64,000 nucleotides of DNA, from NCBI RefSeq assembly GCF_901827175.1, contig NZ_LR594662.1, positions 3,038,001 through 3,102,000 on the forward strand, written 5' to 3'. Under the pieces are notes generated by a model. It did no database searches, was not told the origin of the DNA, and worked only from the letters and a program-made list of their open reading frames with translations. The first letter of the stretch is position 1, and each line of letters begins with the position of its first letter. The DNA is from Variovorax sp. RA8 (GTDB lineage: Bacteria > Pseudomonadota > Gammaproteobacteria > Burkholderiales > Burkholderiaceae_C). The position numbers and the translations under genes were made by a program. Shown here piece by piece: positions 55,763-64,000 of the stretch.

Positions 55763-57754
55763 TCAGCGCGGCCAGGCGAGATGCCGGAACTCCGCGCGCA
55801 GGGCGGGCAGCGTGAGGTCGGGCGCGGCGGCGTAGCGCTGGACCTCGAGCCGCAGCAGCCAGTCCTGCACGGCCTGCGAGCCGTTTCCGAAGCGCTCGGC
55901 GAGTTGCTTCGCCATCTGGCGCGGCGGTGTGCCCTCGGGCAGTTCGATGCCGGCCTGCGCGAGGCGCGTGCGTGCCTGGCCGAGCAGCCTCAGCCACGGG
56001 TCGTGGCGGCTGCGCTCCCACAAGGTCCAGCCGGCGCCGCCGAGGCTGGCCAGGACCAGCAGCGCCAGCAGCACGGTCGCGAGGTCCTGCAGGCTCGGCG
56101 CGTCGAAGCCCAGGTGTTTCAGCAGGTCGAGCTGGCGGCTTTGGGTGTAGCTGAGCACCCATTGGTTCCAGCCGTTGTTCAGCGCCTCCCAGGCGGCGCG
56201 CAGGTTCTGGGCCAGGGTCGGGCTCATGGCGCCCACCGCGCCGGCGAACAGGCCCGGCTGCGGGACGAGGCGTTGGAACTGGCCGACGCGGTCCGGCGAG
56301 ACGGCGCCGGTCGGGTCGACCCGCACCCAGCCCGTGTTCTCCTCCCACACCTCGGCCCAGGCATGGGCATCGCTGTGGCGCAGGGTCCAGTAGTTGTCGA
56401 GGCCGTTGATCTCGCCGCCCTGGTAGCCGGTCACGATGCGTGCCGGGATGTCGAGCGCACGCATCAGCACCACGAAGGCCGAGGCGATGTGCTCGCAGAA
56501 GCCGGCTTTCCGGTCGAACCAGAATTCGTCCGCGGTCTCGTCGCCGTAGATGCCGGGCTCCAGCGTGTAGCTGTAGCCGCCGGTGCGCAGCCGCCGCAGC
56601 GCGGCCTGCACGAAGGCTCCGGTGTTCGCGCTCGCCAGGGCGGGATCGCTCTTCATCTGCGCGGCCAGCGCGACGGTGCGCGGGTTGGAGCCCGCAGGCA
56701 GTGCCACGTAGGGGCGCAGGGCGAGGCCGCGGCGCTGCGGGCCGCTCTGGAACTGCGTGTAGCTCTCGGCGCGGTAGCGCACCAGGTCGCTGATCGGCCG
56801 GTTTGCCAGCCATTGCAGGTCGGCGGTGCCGAAGAGCTCGTAGCCCGGCAGCTCCGGCCTCTGCGGCGTGGCATCGAGCGTCAGCAGCCACGCCCGGTTG
56901 CTGGGCTCCAGCGTGACCTGGTAGCCGATGGGCTGGCCCTGCACGCGCACGTTCTGGGCGCCGCGCGTGAGCAGCGGCGAAGCCGTCCATTCCCGGCCGT
57001 CGAAGCGCGACAGCACCGGGCCGCGGAAATACAGGTCGCGCTGCGCCGGCACGCGGTCGCCGTCGAACTTGATGCGCGCGGCGATGCCGTCGTCGAGCGC
57101 GAGCTGCGCGATGCTGCCCACGCGCATCGTGTTCGACAGGCCGCTGCGCCCGGCCATGGCATCGCTGGGCGTGCCCCACAGCGGCGCCATGCGCGGGAAG
57201 AGCAGGAACAGCACCAGCATGATCGGCGCGCCGAGCAAGGCCATCCACCCGGCGGTGCGCGCCGCCTGCATCAGCGGCGGCCGGCCGACCGGCATGTGGG
57301 CGTTGACCAGCGCCGTGAGCAGGCCCAGCAGTGCGAGCAGCATGGCGAAGGCCGTCAGCAGCGACTGCGAGTAGAAGAAGTTCGTGAGCATCGTGAAGAA
57401 GCCCAGGAAGAAGACCACGAATGCATCGCGGCGCGCCCGCAGCTCGAGCGTCTTGAGCGCCAGCAGGATCACGATGAGCGTGACGCCGGCGTCGCGGCCC
57501 AGCAGGGTGCGATAGGTGGCGAAGGTGGCGAGCAGCGTGACCGCGAGCAGGCCGGCGCGCCACCACTTGCTGGGCAGCGGGCGGGCCTGCACCGCCAGGC
57601 TGCCGCGCCAGAGCAGCACCACGGCGGCGAGCGTGCTGCACCACCAGGGGATGTTGCGCAGCTGGGGCAGGAGGATGAGGGCGATCACGCCCAGCAGGAA
57701 GAGCGTGTCCCTGGCTTCGCGGGGGAGCGACTGGAGCCTGGCTGCGAGCTTCAT
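55763..57754 (-). CDS. tgpA: TgpA-type membrane transglutaminase-like protein (DUF3488)
   Basis: 663 residues. About six helices form the DUF3488 membrane domain (1-190). The periplasmic transglutaminase core follows with Cys420 (AGFCEHIASAF), His in DAHAWAEVW and Asp in RVDPTGAVS. Another helix (near 560) leads to a cytoplasmic C-terminal domain. TgpA of Pseudomonas is needed for growth and acts at the cell envelope on an unknown protein substrate. It follows the DUF58 and MoxR genes in the usual order and starts four bases after the DUF58 stop. It is the third transglutaminase-fold protein in the window. Confidence 0.9.
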   Translation of the reverse strand: MKLAARLQSLPREARDTLFLLGVIALILLPQLRNIPWWCSTLAAVVLLWRGSLAVQARPLPSKWWRAGLLAVTLLATFATYRTLLGRDAGVTLIVILLALKTLELRARRDAFVVFFLGFFTMLTNFFYSQSLLTAFAMLLALLGLLTALVNAHMPVGRPPLMQAARTAGWMALLGAPIMLVLFLLFPRMAPLWGTPSDAMAGRSGLSNTMRVGSIAQLALDDGIAARIKFDGDRVPAQRDLYFRGPVLSRFDGREWTASPLLTRGAQNVRVQGQPIGYQVTLEPSNRAWLLTLDATPQRPELPGYELFGTADLQWLANRPISDLVRYRAESYTQFQSGPQRRGLALRPYVALPAGSNPRTVALAAQMKSDPALASANTGAFVQAALRRLRTGGYSYTLEPGIYGDETADEFWFDRKAGFCEHIASAFVVLMRALDIPARIVTGYQGGEINGLDNYWTLRHSDAHAWAEVWEENTGWVRVDPTGAVSPDRVGQFQRLVPQPGLFAGAVGAMSPTLAQNLRAAWEALNNGWNQWVLSYTQSRQLDLLKHLGFDAPSLQDLATVLLALLVLASLGGAGWTLWERSRHDPWLRLLGQARTRLAQAGIELPEGTPPRQMAKQLAERFGNGSQAVQDWLLRLEVQRYAAAPDLTLPALRAEFRHLAWPR

Positions 57755-57758
57755 GTTG

Positions 57759-58741
57759 TCAACAGAGTGCCAGCATTTCGAGGCAGCGTCGCCTGTGCGC
57801 CTCGCCCTGTGACGGCGCGACGGTCCGCCCCGCGACGCGCAAGCCGTAGTCCGCGCCAAGCCGGTCGGCCATCAGCACCCACGCGCAAAGCCGCGACAGG
57901 CGGCTCTCGGGGTCCGCCAGCCCCGTGGCCTGGGCATCCAGCCAGAGTTCGTGCCGCTGCGCCTGCTGCGTATCGCGGCTCACCAGGTCTTCAGACCCCG
58001 CGGCCTGCGCCTGCGCGGCCCGCTTCCAGACCACGAGCTTCAGCGGATCGCCGCGCCGGTAGGCGCGCACGCCGTCGTACTCGCCGGCCACGCTGGCGCG
58101 CAGCGCGGAATTGGCGGCCTGGCCGGCCAGCGGTTCGCCCGGCGGCAGCGGCGGCGGGTGCGGCTCGGGCGCGGGATAGACCAGCACCTGCGAGGCCGGC
58201 CGCCACACGGTCCAGACGCGGAAGGTGCCGAGCGGGAAGCGGGTCTCGGCGGTGAGCGTGGGGACCGGATGAAGCCCGCGGCGATCGGGCTGGAACGCCA
58301 CCTCGACGATGGAGCTGCCCTCCGCGGGCACGTCGCTCCACGCCCACTGCCCACTGTGGCGCACCGCCAGCCCGATGCCGTAGCGCGTGCTGCGCCGCTC
58401 GTTCTGCAGCACCACGCGAACCACGGCCGCGGCGCCCGCGAACTGCGGCTCGGGCGGCATCAGGCGCAGCCCGAGCCCGCGCAGTGTTCCGTGGCCCACG
58501 TGCATGCCGACCGCCACGCTGCCGGCCAGCAGGAAGGTCAGCAGATAGCCCAGGTTGAGCTGGTAGTTGATCGAGCCGATCAGCAGCAGCAGCAGCGTGG
58601 CGGCCAGCATCCAGCCCGCTTTGGTCGGCACGATATACACGTTGCGCTGGGTCAGCTCCAGCGTGTCGGAGGGCGGCCGGCGCGACAGGAACCAGCCGTC
58701 GATGCGCGAACGGACCGGGACGAAGAGGCGCGCAGCCGGGT

Positions 58742-58745
<4 letters not shown>
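57759..58745 (-). CDS. DUF58 domain protein
   Basis: 328 residues with two hydrophobic helices near 45-85 and the DUF58 segment (SVAGEYDGVRAYRRGDPLKL followed by VVWKRAA). DUF58 proteins work with MoxR AAA+ ATPases and are often fused or linked to von Willebrand-type domains; here none is seen. The GTG start overlaps the stop of the MoxR gene (GTGA), so I prefer it to the long upstream frame. Together with TgpA this block is conserved across many proteobacteria and is thought to act in envelope protein assembly; the precise role is unknown. Confidence 0.88.
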
Positions 58746-59674
<929 letters not shown>

Positions 59675-59737
59675 ATGCAAACAATACCGCAAGCCTTGCG
59701 GCCCCGTGCCGCATGAGGCTTACGACGCAGGTCGATC

Positions 59738-60691
59738 ATGGGCAAAACCGGCTACTTCTCACACCGCGACTGCTGGAAGCATGACATGGGCGCGGGCCAT
59801 CCCGAATGCCCGCAGCGGCTCGATGCCATCGAGGACCGCTTGCTCCTGACCGGCGTGGCCGATGCCCTCGAACGTGGCGATGTGCCGCTGGCGACCTTGC
59901 CGCAGATCACGCGGGCCCATGACGTCGAACACATCGAGCACCTGGAGGCCCTGCACCAGCGCCTCGTCGCCGACGAGCCTGCCGGCGGCCCCCGCCACGC
60001 GCAGCTCGACCCCGACACCGCGCTCATGCGCTTCACCATGCTGGCGGCGCGCCGCGCGGCCGGCGCGGCCATCGCGGCGACCGATGCCGTGATCTCGGGC
60101 GCGCTGGACAACGCCTTCTGCGCCGTGCGCCCGCCGGGCCACCATGCCTGCCATGACAAGGCCATGGGCTTCTGCTTCATCAACAACATCGCGGTGGGCG
60201 TGCGCCATGCGATCGAGGCGCATGGCCTGGAGCGTGTCGCGATCGTCGACTTCGACGTCCACCACGGCAACGGGACCGAGGACATCTTCAGCAACGATCC
60301 ACGGGTGCTGATGGTGGGCATCTTCCAGCACCCCTTCTATCCGTACAGCGGCACCGACCACCCGGCGCCCAACATGCTCAACCTGCCGGTGCCGGCCTAC
60401 ACCAAGGGCATGGACGTGCGCGAGCTGATCGAGGCTTGCTGGATGCCGCGGCTGGAGGAATTCCGTCCGCAGATGATCTTCGTGAGCGCGGGCTTCGACG
60501 CGCACCGCGACGACGACCTGGGGCAGTTGCGGCTCAACGAGAACGACTTCGCCTGGATCACCGAGCGCATCCGCGACGTGGCGCGGCGCCATGCAGGGGG
60601 GCGCATCGTCTCGATGCTGGAGGGCGGCTACAACCTCGACGCGCTGGCCGCCAGCGTCGAGGCGCACGTGCGGGTGCTGGCAGACCTGTAG
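59738..60691 (+). CDS. Histone deacetylase-family (AcuC/AphA-like) amidohydrolase
   Basis: 317 residues of the zinc-dependent HDAC fold. The active-site pair HH is in RPPGHHACHDKAMGFCFINN, the zinc ligands include Asp and His in VDFDVHHGNGTEDIF and Asp in FVSAGFDAHRDD, and a catalytic Tyr is likely in EGGYNLDA. Bacterial relatives remove acetyl groups from acetyl-CoA synthetase, polyamines or other small amides. The gene is followed four bases later by an MscS-type channel gene, so the two are probably co-transcribed without an obvious functional link. Confidence 0.92.
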   Translation: MGKTGYFSHRDCWKHDMGAGHPECPQRLDAIEDRLLLTGVADALERGDVPLATLPQITRAHDVEHIEHLEALHQRLVADEPAGGPRHAQLDPDTALMRFTMLAARRAAGAAIAATDAVISGALDNAFCAVRPPGHHACHDKAMGFCFINNIAVGVRHAIEAHGLERVAIVDFDVHHGNGTEDIFSNDPRVLMVGIFQHPFYPYSGTDHPAPNMLNLPVPAYTKGMDVRELIEACWMPRLEEFRPQMIFVSAGFDAHRDDDLGQLRLNENDFAWITERIRDVARRHAGGRIVSMLEGGYNLDALAASVEAHVRVLADL

Positions 60692-60695
60692 GCCG

Positions 60696-61976
60696 ATGAC
60701 ACTGGACGACTTCCGCCAGCGGCTCAGCCAGATCCATGCCGGAACCCTCTGGGTCGAGATTGCCGCGCTGATCGCCTGCGTGGCGCTGGCCTGGGGCCTC
60801 TGCCGCTGGTTCGGCCGCGACCAGCCCAGGGAGTCGATCTGGTTCGGCGAACGCACCTTCGACGGACTGCTGTTCCCGCTGCTGGCGCTGCTCCTGACCG
60901 ATCTCGCGCGTCGCTTCATGCTCGATTTCCAGCCGGTGCTGGTGCTGCGCATCGCGGTGTCGGTGTTCCTCTCGCTGGCTGTGATCCGCCTGGTCGCGCG
61001 TGTGCTGCGGGCCGTCTTCCCGAGTTCGGCACTGGTTCGGCTGGTCGAGCGCACCGTCTCCTGGCTGGCCTGGGTCGCCGCGGTGTTGTGGATCGTCGGC
61101 CTGCTGCCGGCGGTGCTGGCCGAGCTCGATGGCATCACGCTTTCGTTCGGCAAGAACCACGTCAGCCTGCGCACCATTCTCGAGGGCGTGCTGTCGGCGG
61201 GCGTCGTGCTGGTGATCTCGCTGTGGATCGCGTCCACCCTCGAGAACCGCGTCCTGCGCACGGCGGTGACCGACCTGTCGATGCGCAAGGTGGCCTCGAA
61301 CGCCATCCGCGCCTTCCTGCTGTTGATCGGCCTGCTGTTCGCACTGTCGGCAGTGGGCGTGGACCTGACCGCGCTCTCGGTGCTGGGCGGCGCCGTGGGC
61401 GTCGGCCTGGGCTTCGGCCTGCAGAAGCTCGCGGCCAACTACGTGAGCGGCTTCGTGATCCTCCTGGAGCGCTCGATCCGCATCGGCGACAACGTGAAGG
61501 TCGACGGCTTCGAGGGACGCGTCACCGACATCAAGACCCGCTACACGCTGGTGCGGCAGGGCAATGGGCGCGAGTCGATCGTACCCAACGAGTCGCTGAT
61601 CACGAGCCGGGTGGAAAACCTCTCGATGTCCGACCTCAAGTTCAACCTCACGACCAGCATCGTCGTCGGCTACGACAGCGACGCCGCGCAGGTGCAGGCC
61701 ATCCTGTGCGAGGCCGCCGCCGCGCAGCCGCGCGTGCTCCGCGATCCCGCGCCCGTGGCCTTCCTCACGAGCTTCGCTCCCGACGGGCTGGAGTTCACGC
61801 TCAATTTCTGGATCGCCGATCCGGACAAGGGCAAGGACAACGTGCGCTCGCCCATCAACATCGCCATCCTGGAGGGCCTGCGCAAGGCGGGGATCGACAT
61901 TCCCTATCCCCAGCGCGTGCTGCGCGTCGAATCGTTACCACTTGGCGTGCCGTCTGCCGGCGAAGCTCGCCTATAA
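60696..61976 (+). CDS. MscS-family mechanosensitive ion channel
   Basis: 426 residues. Five or so helices precede the pore helix VGVGLGFGLQKLAANYVSGF, a strong MscS signature, then the beta domain (IRIGDNVKVDGFEGRVTDI, VPNESLITSRVENLSMSD) and a C-terminal alpha/beta domain. It would release solutes on hypo-osmotic shock. The start ATG at 60696 lies four bases after the deacetylase stop. Its stop codon is part of a TATAAT sequence that may serve as promoter for the etf genes. Confidence 0.93.
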   Translation: MTLDDFRQRLSQIHAGTLWVEIAALIACVALAWGLCRWFGRDQPRESIWFGERTFDGLLFPLLALLLTDLARRFMLDFQPVLVLRIAVSVFLSLAVIRLVARVLRAVFPSSALVRLVERTVSWLAWVAAVLWIVGLLPAVLAELDGITLSFGKNHVSLRTILEGVLSAGVVLVISLWIASTLENRVLRTAVTDLSMRKVASNAIRAFLLLIGLLFALSAVGVDLTALSVLGGAVGVGLGFGLQKLAANYVSGFVILLERSIRIGDNVKVDGFEGRVTDIKTRYTLVRQGNGRESIVPNESLITSRVENLSMSDLKFNLTTSIVVGYDSDAAQVQAILCEAAAAQPRVLRDPAPVAFLTSFAPDGLEFTLNFWIADPDKGKDNVRSPINIAILEGLRKAGIDIPYPQRVLRVESLPLGVPSAGEARL

Positions 61977-61977
61977 T
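61972..61977 (+). promoter_or_regulatory. Consensus -10 hexamer (TATAAT) upstream of etfBA
   Basis: A perfect TATAAT overlaps the mscS stop. No good -35 lies 16-18 bases upstream (a TTGGCG is 24 bases away). If used, the etf mRNA would carry a leader of about 130 bases. An alternative -10, TAGAAT, lies near 62060. Uncertain. Confidence 0.4.
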
Positions 61978-62113
61978 CGCAAAAAAGCACGACCGTTCGT
62001 TTTCCTGCGCCGCGGCGCCCCATGATTGAAATGAACAGTTCGCGCGGAGGCCGGCGCCTAGAATCTTCGGTTCCTCTGCACCCCCGGTTTTGCAATTCAA
62101 TGGAGTCAAGCCA

Positions 62114-62863
62114 ATGAAGGTCCTGGTCCCCGTCAAGCGGGTCGTCGACTACAACGTCAAAGTGCGCGTCAAGAGCGACGGCACCGGTGTCGATATCGCC
62201 AACGTCAAGATGAGCATGAACCCCTTCGACGAGATCGCCGTCGAAGAAGCGGTGAGGCTCAAGGAGAAGGGCGTGGTCACCGAGATCATTGCCGTGTCCT
62301 GCGGCGATGCCAAATGCCAGGAGACCCTGCGCACCGCCATGGCCATCGGCGCCGACCGCGGCATCCTGGTCGAAACCTCCGAAGAGCTCCAGCCCCTGGC
62401 CGTGGCCAAGCTGCTCAAGGCGCTGGTCGACAAGGAAGCTCCCCAGCTCATCATCCTCGGCAAGCAGGCCATCGACGACGACGCGAACCAGACCGGGCAG
62501 ATGCTCGCCGCGCTGGCGGACCTGCCCCAGGCCACCTTCGCATCGAAGGTGGAAGTGAACGGCGACAAGGTCAACGTCACCCGCGAAGTCGATGGCGGCC
62601 TGGAAACCATCTCCCTCACGCTGCCCGCGGTGATCACCACCGACCTGCGCCTGAACGAGCCGCGCTACGTCACCTTGCCCAACATCATGAAGGCCAAGAA
62701 GAAGCAGCTCGACACCTTCAAGCCCGAAGACCTGGGCGTGGACGTCAAGCCGCGCCTGAAGACCCTGAAGGTGGTCGAGCCCCCGAAGCGCGGCGCCGGC
62801 ATCAAGGTGCCCGACGTCGCCACGCTGGTGGACAAGCTCAAGAACGAAGCCAAGGTGATCTGA
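62114..62863 (+). CDS. etfB: Electron transfer flavoprotein subunit beta
   Basis: 249 residues, the typical EtfB length. Visible segments are [59 protein letters not shown], and the C-terminal [20 protein letters not shown]. EtfB holds AMP and, with EtfA, carries electrons from acyl-CoA dehydrogenases to ETF-ubiquinone oxidoreductase. etfA follows after 12 bases, and an acyl-CoA dehydrogenase gene is next, a common order. The ATG at 62114 is the conserved N-terminus; the frame extends eight codons upstream. Confidence 0.97.
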   Translation: MKVLVPVKRVVDYNVKVRVKSDGTGVDIANVKMSMNPFDEIAVEEAVRLKEKGVVTEIIAVSCGDAKCQETLRTAMAIGADRGILVETSEELQPLAVAKLLKALVDKEAPQLIILGKQAIDDDANQTGQMLAALADLPQATFASKVEVNGDKVNVTREVDGGLETISLTLPAVITTDLRLNEPRYVTLPNIMKAKKKQLDTFKPEDLGVDVKPRLKTLKVVEPPKRGAGIKVPDVATLVDKLKNEAKVI

Positions 62864-62875
62864 GGAGGAATCGAC

Positions 62876-63811
62876 ATGACCGTACTCGTTATCGCAGAAC
62901 ACGACCACGCCACCGTCAAGCCGGCGACCCTGAACACCGTGACCGCCGGCATCGCCTGCCAGAGCGGCGATGTGCACGTGCTGGTGGCCGGTGCCAATGC
63001 CGCCGAAGCCGCAGCCGCGGCCGCCAAGATCGCCGGCGTGGCCAAGGTGATCGCCGCCGACAGCCCGTCTCTCGCGGAAAACCTCGCGGAGAACGTGGCC
63101 GCCCAGGTCCTGGCCATCGCGAAGAACTACAGCCACATCCTGTTCCCGGCCACGGCCAACGGCAAGAACGTCGCGCCGCGCGTCGCAGCCAAGCTCGACG
63201 TGGGGCAGATCAGCGACATCACCAAGGTCGACAGCCCCGACACCTTCGAGCGCCCGATCTACGCGGGCAACGCCATTGCCACCGTGCAGAGCAGCGATGC
63301 GATCAAGGTCGTCACCGTGCGCACCACCGGCTTCGACGCGGCCGCTGCCACCGGTGGGAGCGCCACGGTGGAGAACGCCGAAGGCGTGGCCGATTCGGGC
63401 AAGAGCAGCTTCGTCGGCCGTGAAGTCACCAAGAGCGAGCGCCCCGAGCTCACGGCAGCCAAGATCATCGTCTCGGGCGGCCGTGCCTTGGGCAGCGCCG
63501 AGAAGTTCACCGAGGTGATGGCACCGCTCGCCGACAAGCTCAACGCGGGCCTGGGCGCCAGCCGCGCCGCGGTGGACGCGGGCTACGCCCCGAACGACTG
63601 GCAAGTGGGCCAGACCGGCAAGATCGTGGCGCCGCAGCTCTACATTGCCTGCGGCATCTCGGGTGCGATCCAGCATCTGGCAGGCATGAAGGACTCGAAG
63701 GTGATCGTGGCGATCAACAAGGATCCGGAAGCACCGATCTTCAGCGTGGCCGACTACGGGCTCGAGGCGGACCTGTTCACGGCGGTGCCGGAGCTGGTCA
63801 AGGCGCTCTGA
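62876..63811 (+). CDS. etfA: Electron transfer flavoprotein subunit alpha
   Basis: 311 residues. The N-terminal [20 protein letters not shown] and the C-terminal FAD domain ([40 protein letters not shown] followed by [20 protein letters not shown]) are diagnostic. It binds the FAD that accepts electrons from dehydrogenases. Translation is likely coupled to etfB by the 12-base gap and GAGGAA ribosome site. A UUCG-loop hairpin with four T follows the stop. Confidence 0.97.
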   Translation: MTVLVIAEHDHATVKPATLNTVTAGIACQSGDVHVLVAGANAAEAAAAAAKIAGVAKVIAADSPSLAENLAENVAAQVLAIAKNYSHILFPATANGKNVAPRVAAKLDVGQISDITKVDSPDTFERPIYAGNAIATVQSSDAIKVVTVRTTGFDAAAATGGSATVENAEGVADSGKSSFVGREVTKSERPELTAAKIIVSGGRALGSAEKFTEVMAPLADKLNAGLGASRAAVDAGYAPNDWQVGQTGKIVAPQLYIACGISGAIQHLAGMKDSKVIVAINKDPEAPIFSVADYGLEADLFTAVPELVKAL

Positions 63812-63843
63812 GCACCTTCCACAAACCGACCGTCGAAGCAACC

Positions 63844-63868
63844 AGGGCATCGTTCGCGATGCCCTTTT
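63844..63868 (+). terminator. Intrinsic terminator with UUCG tetraloop after etfA
   Basis: AGGGCATCG-TTCG-CGATGCCCT is a perfect 9-bp stem closed by a TTCG tetraloop, followed by TTT then C. It lies between etfA and the acyl-CoA dehydrogenase gene, 26 bases before that start, so it may end or attenuate the etf transcript. Confidence 0.8.
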
Positions 63869-63893
63869 CATATCTGCTGCATTGGAGACAGCC

Positions 63894-64000
63894 ATGAGCT
63901 ACACCGCCCCCGTCAAGGACATGCTCTTCGACATCGAGCATCTCGCCGACATCGCGCAGGTCGCGCGGATGCCAGGCCTCGAGGACGCCGGCCTCGAGAC
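63894..64000 (+). CDS. Acyl-CoA dehydrogenase, DmdC-like (3' end outside window)
   Basis: Only 35 complete codons are in the window. The start MSYTAPVKDMLFDIEHLADI resembles the N-terminal extension of long (about 600 residues) acyl-CoA dehydrogenases related to 3-methylmercaptopropionyl-CoA dehydrogenase, which often follow etfBA in this group. A TTGGAGACA ribosome site precedes the ATG. The assignment rests on this short N-terminus and on context. Confidence 0.7.
   Translation, partial: MSYTAPVKDMLFDIEHLADIAQVARMPGLEDAGLE

Noticed and set aside
54116..58255. A 1379-codon plus-strand frame opposite mltB and tgpA
   Set aside because: A shadow of four real minus-strand genes, with low-complexity composition.

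Overview
The window is about 64 kb of GC-rich (roughly two-thirds G+C), densely packed chromosomal DNA. Gene content and protein style point to a betaproteobacterium of the Comamonadaceae, most likely Variovorax or a close relative. The pointers are etfBA followed by a DmdC-like acyl-CoA dehydrogenase, paired transglutaminase/ATP-grasp/alpha-E genes, a TgpA-DUF58-MoxR block, a glpD-ABC glycerol operon, and short GC-rich intergenic repeats with a CACGAAGTG core. This assignment is inferred from recognition, not from a database search. I saw no rRNA, tRNA, CRISPR array, transposase or prophage gene. No gene-free stretch exceeds 300 bases; the longest is about 190 bases (37217-37404).

Layout. 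1-13 kb: a kelch protein (5' end outside the window), a TauE-type permease, parC with a tiny membrane ORF, a lipoprotein metallo-hydrolase, a large membrane patatin paired with an SGNH hydrolase, ackA and a CorA-like protein. 13-20 kb: one regulated unit in which a polar-amino-acid-type ABC importer is followed by kguE-kguK-kguD and a PtxS-type LacI repressor; a perfect 14-bp PtxS-type palindrome precedes the first gene. 20-24 kb: a Phd/PIN toxin-antitoxin pair, a saccharopine dehydrogenase-like/ALDH7 pair, then Lrp and RidA genes. 24.8-37.2 kb: two sets of transglutaminase, circularly permuted ATP-grasp and alpha-E genes (fused on the minus strand, split on the plus strand) flanking comEC. 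37.4-43 kb: a type I secretion operon (leader ORF, ABC exporter, membrane fusion protein, 70-residue membrane protein) followed by an RTX-repeat protein. 43-53.4 kb: glpK and glpR divergent from glpD-glpSTPQUV, a complete glycerol uptake and catabolism locus. 53.4-64 kb: a histidine phosphatase, HD hydrolase, mltB, tgpA-DUF58-moxR, an HDAC-family deacetylase, an MscS channel, etfBA and the start of an acyl-CoA dehydrogenase.

The most unusual signal is at three gene junctions (16150-16329, 49283-49372, 50256-50429). Each holds a copy of a dispersed GC-rich repeat lying exactly between two ATGA stop/start overlaps. Each copy keeps an uninterrupted reading frame of 29, 57 or 59 codons that begins in the upstream gene's stop codon and ends in the downstream gene's start codon. 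The elements occur in both orientations yet all three keep this frame, which suggests insertion into ATGA overlaps with a 4-bp duplication and retention of translational coupling.

Other points for follow-up: the ABC importer in the place where Pseudomonas has the KguT permease; complementary motif losses in the two glycerol ABC ATPases; phased AACGA repeats between glpR and glpD; and TQ-rich tails on two proteins from the two halves of the ATP-grasp/transglutaminase locus.
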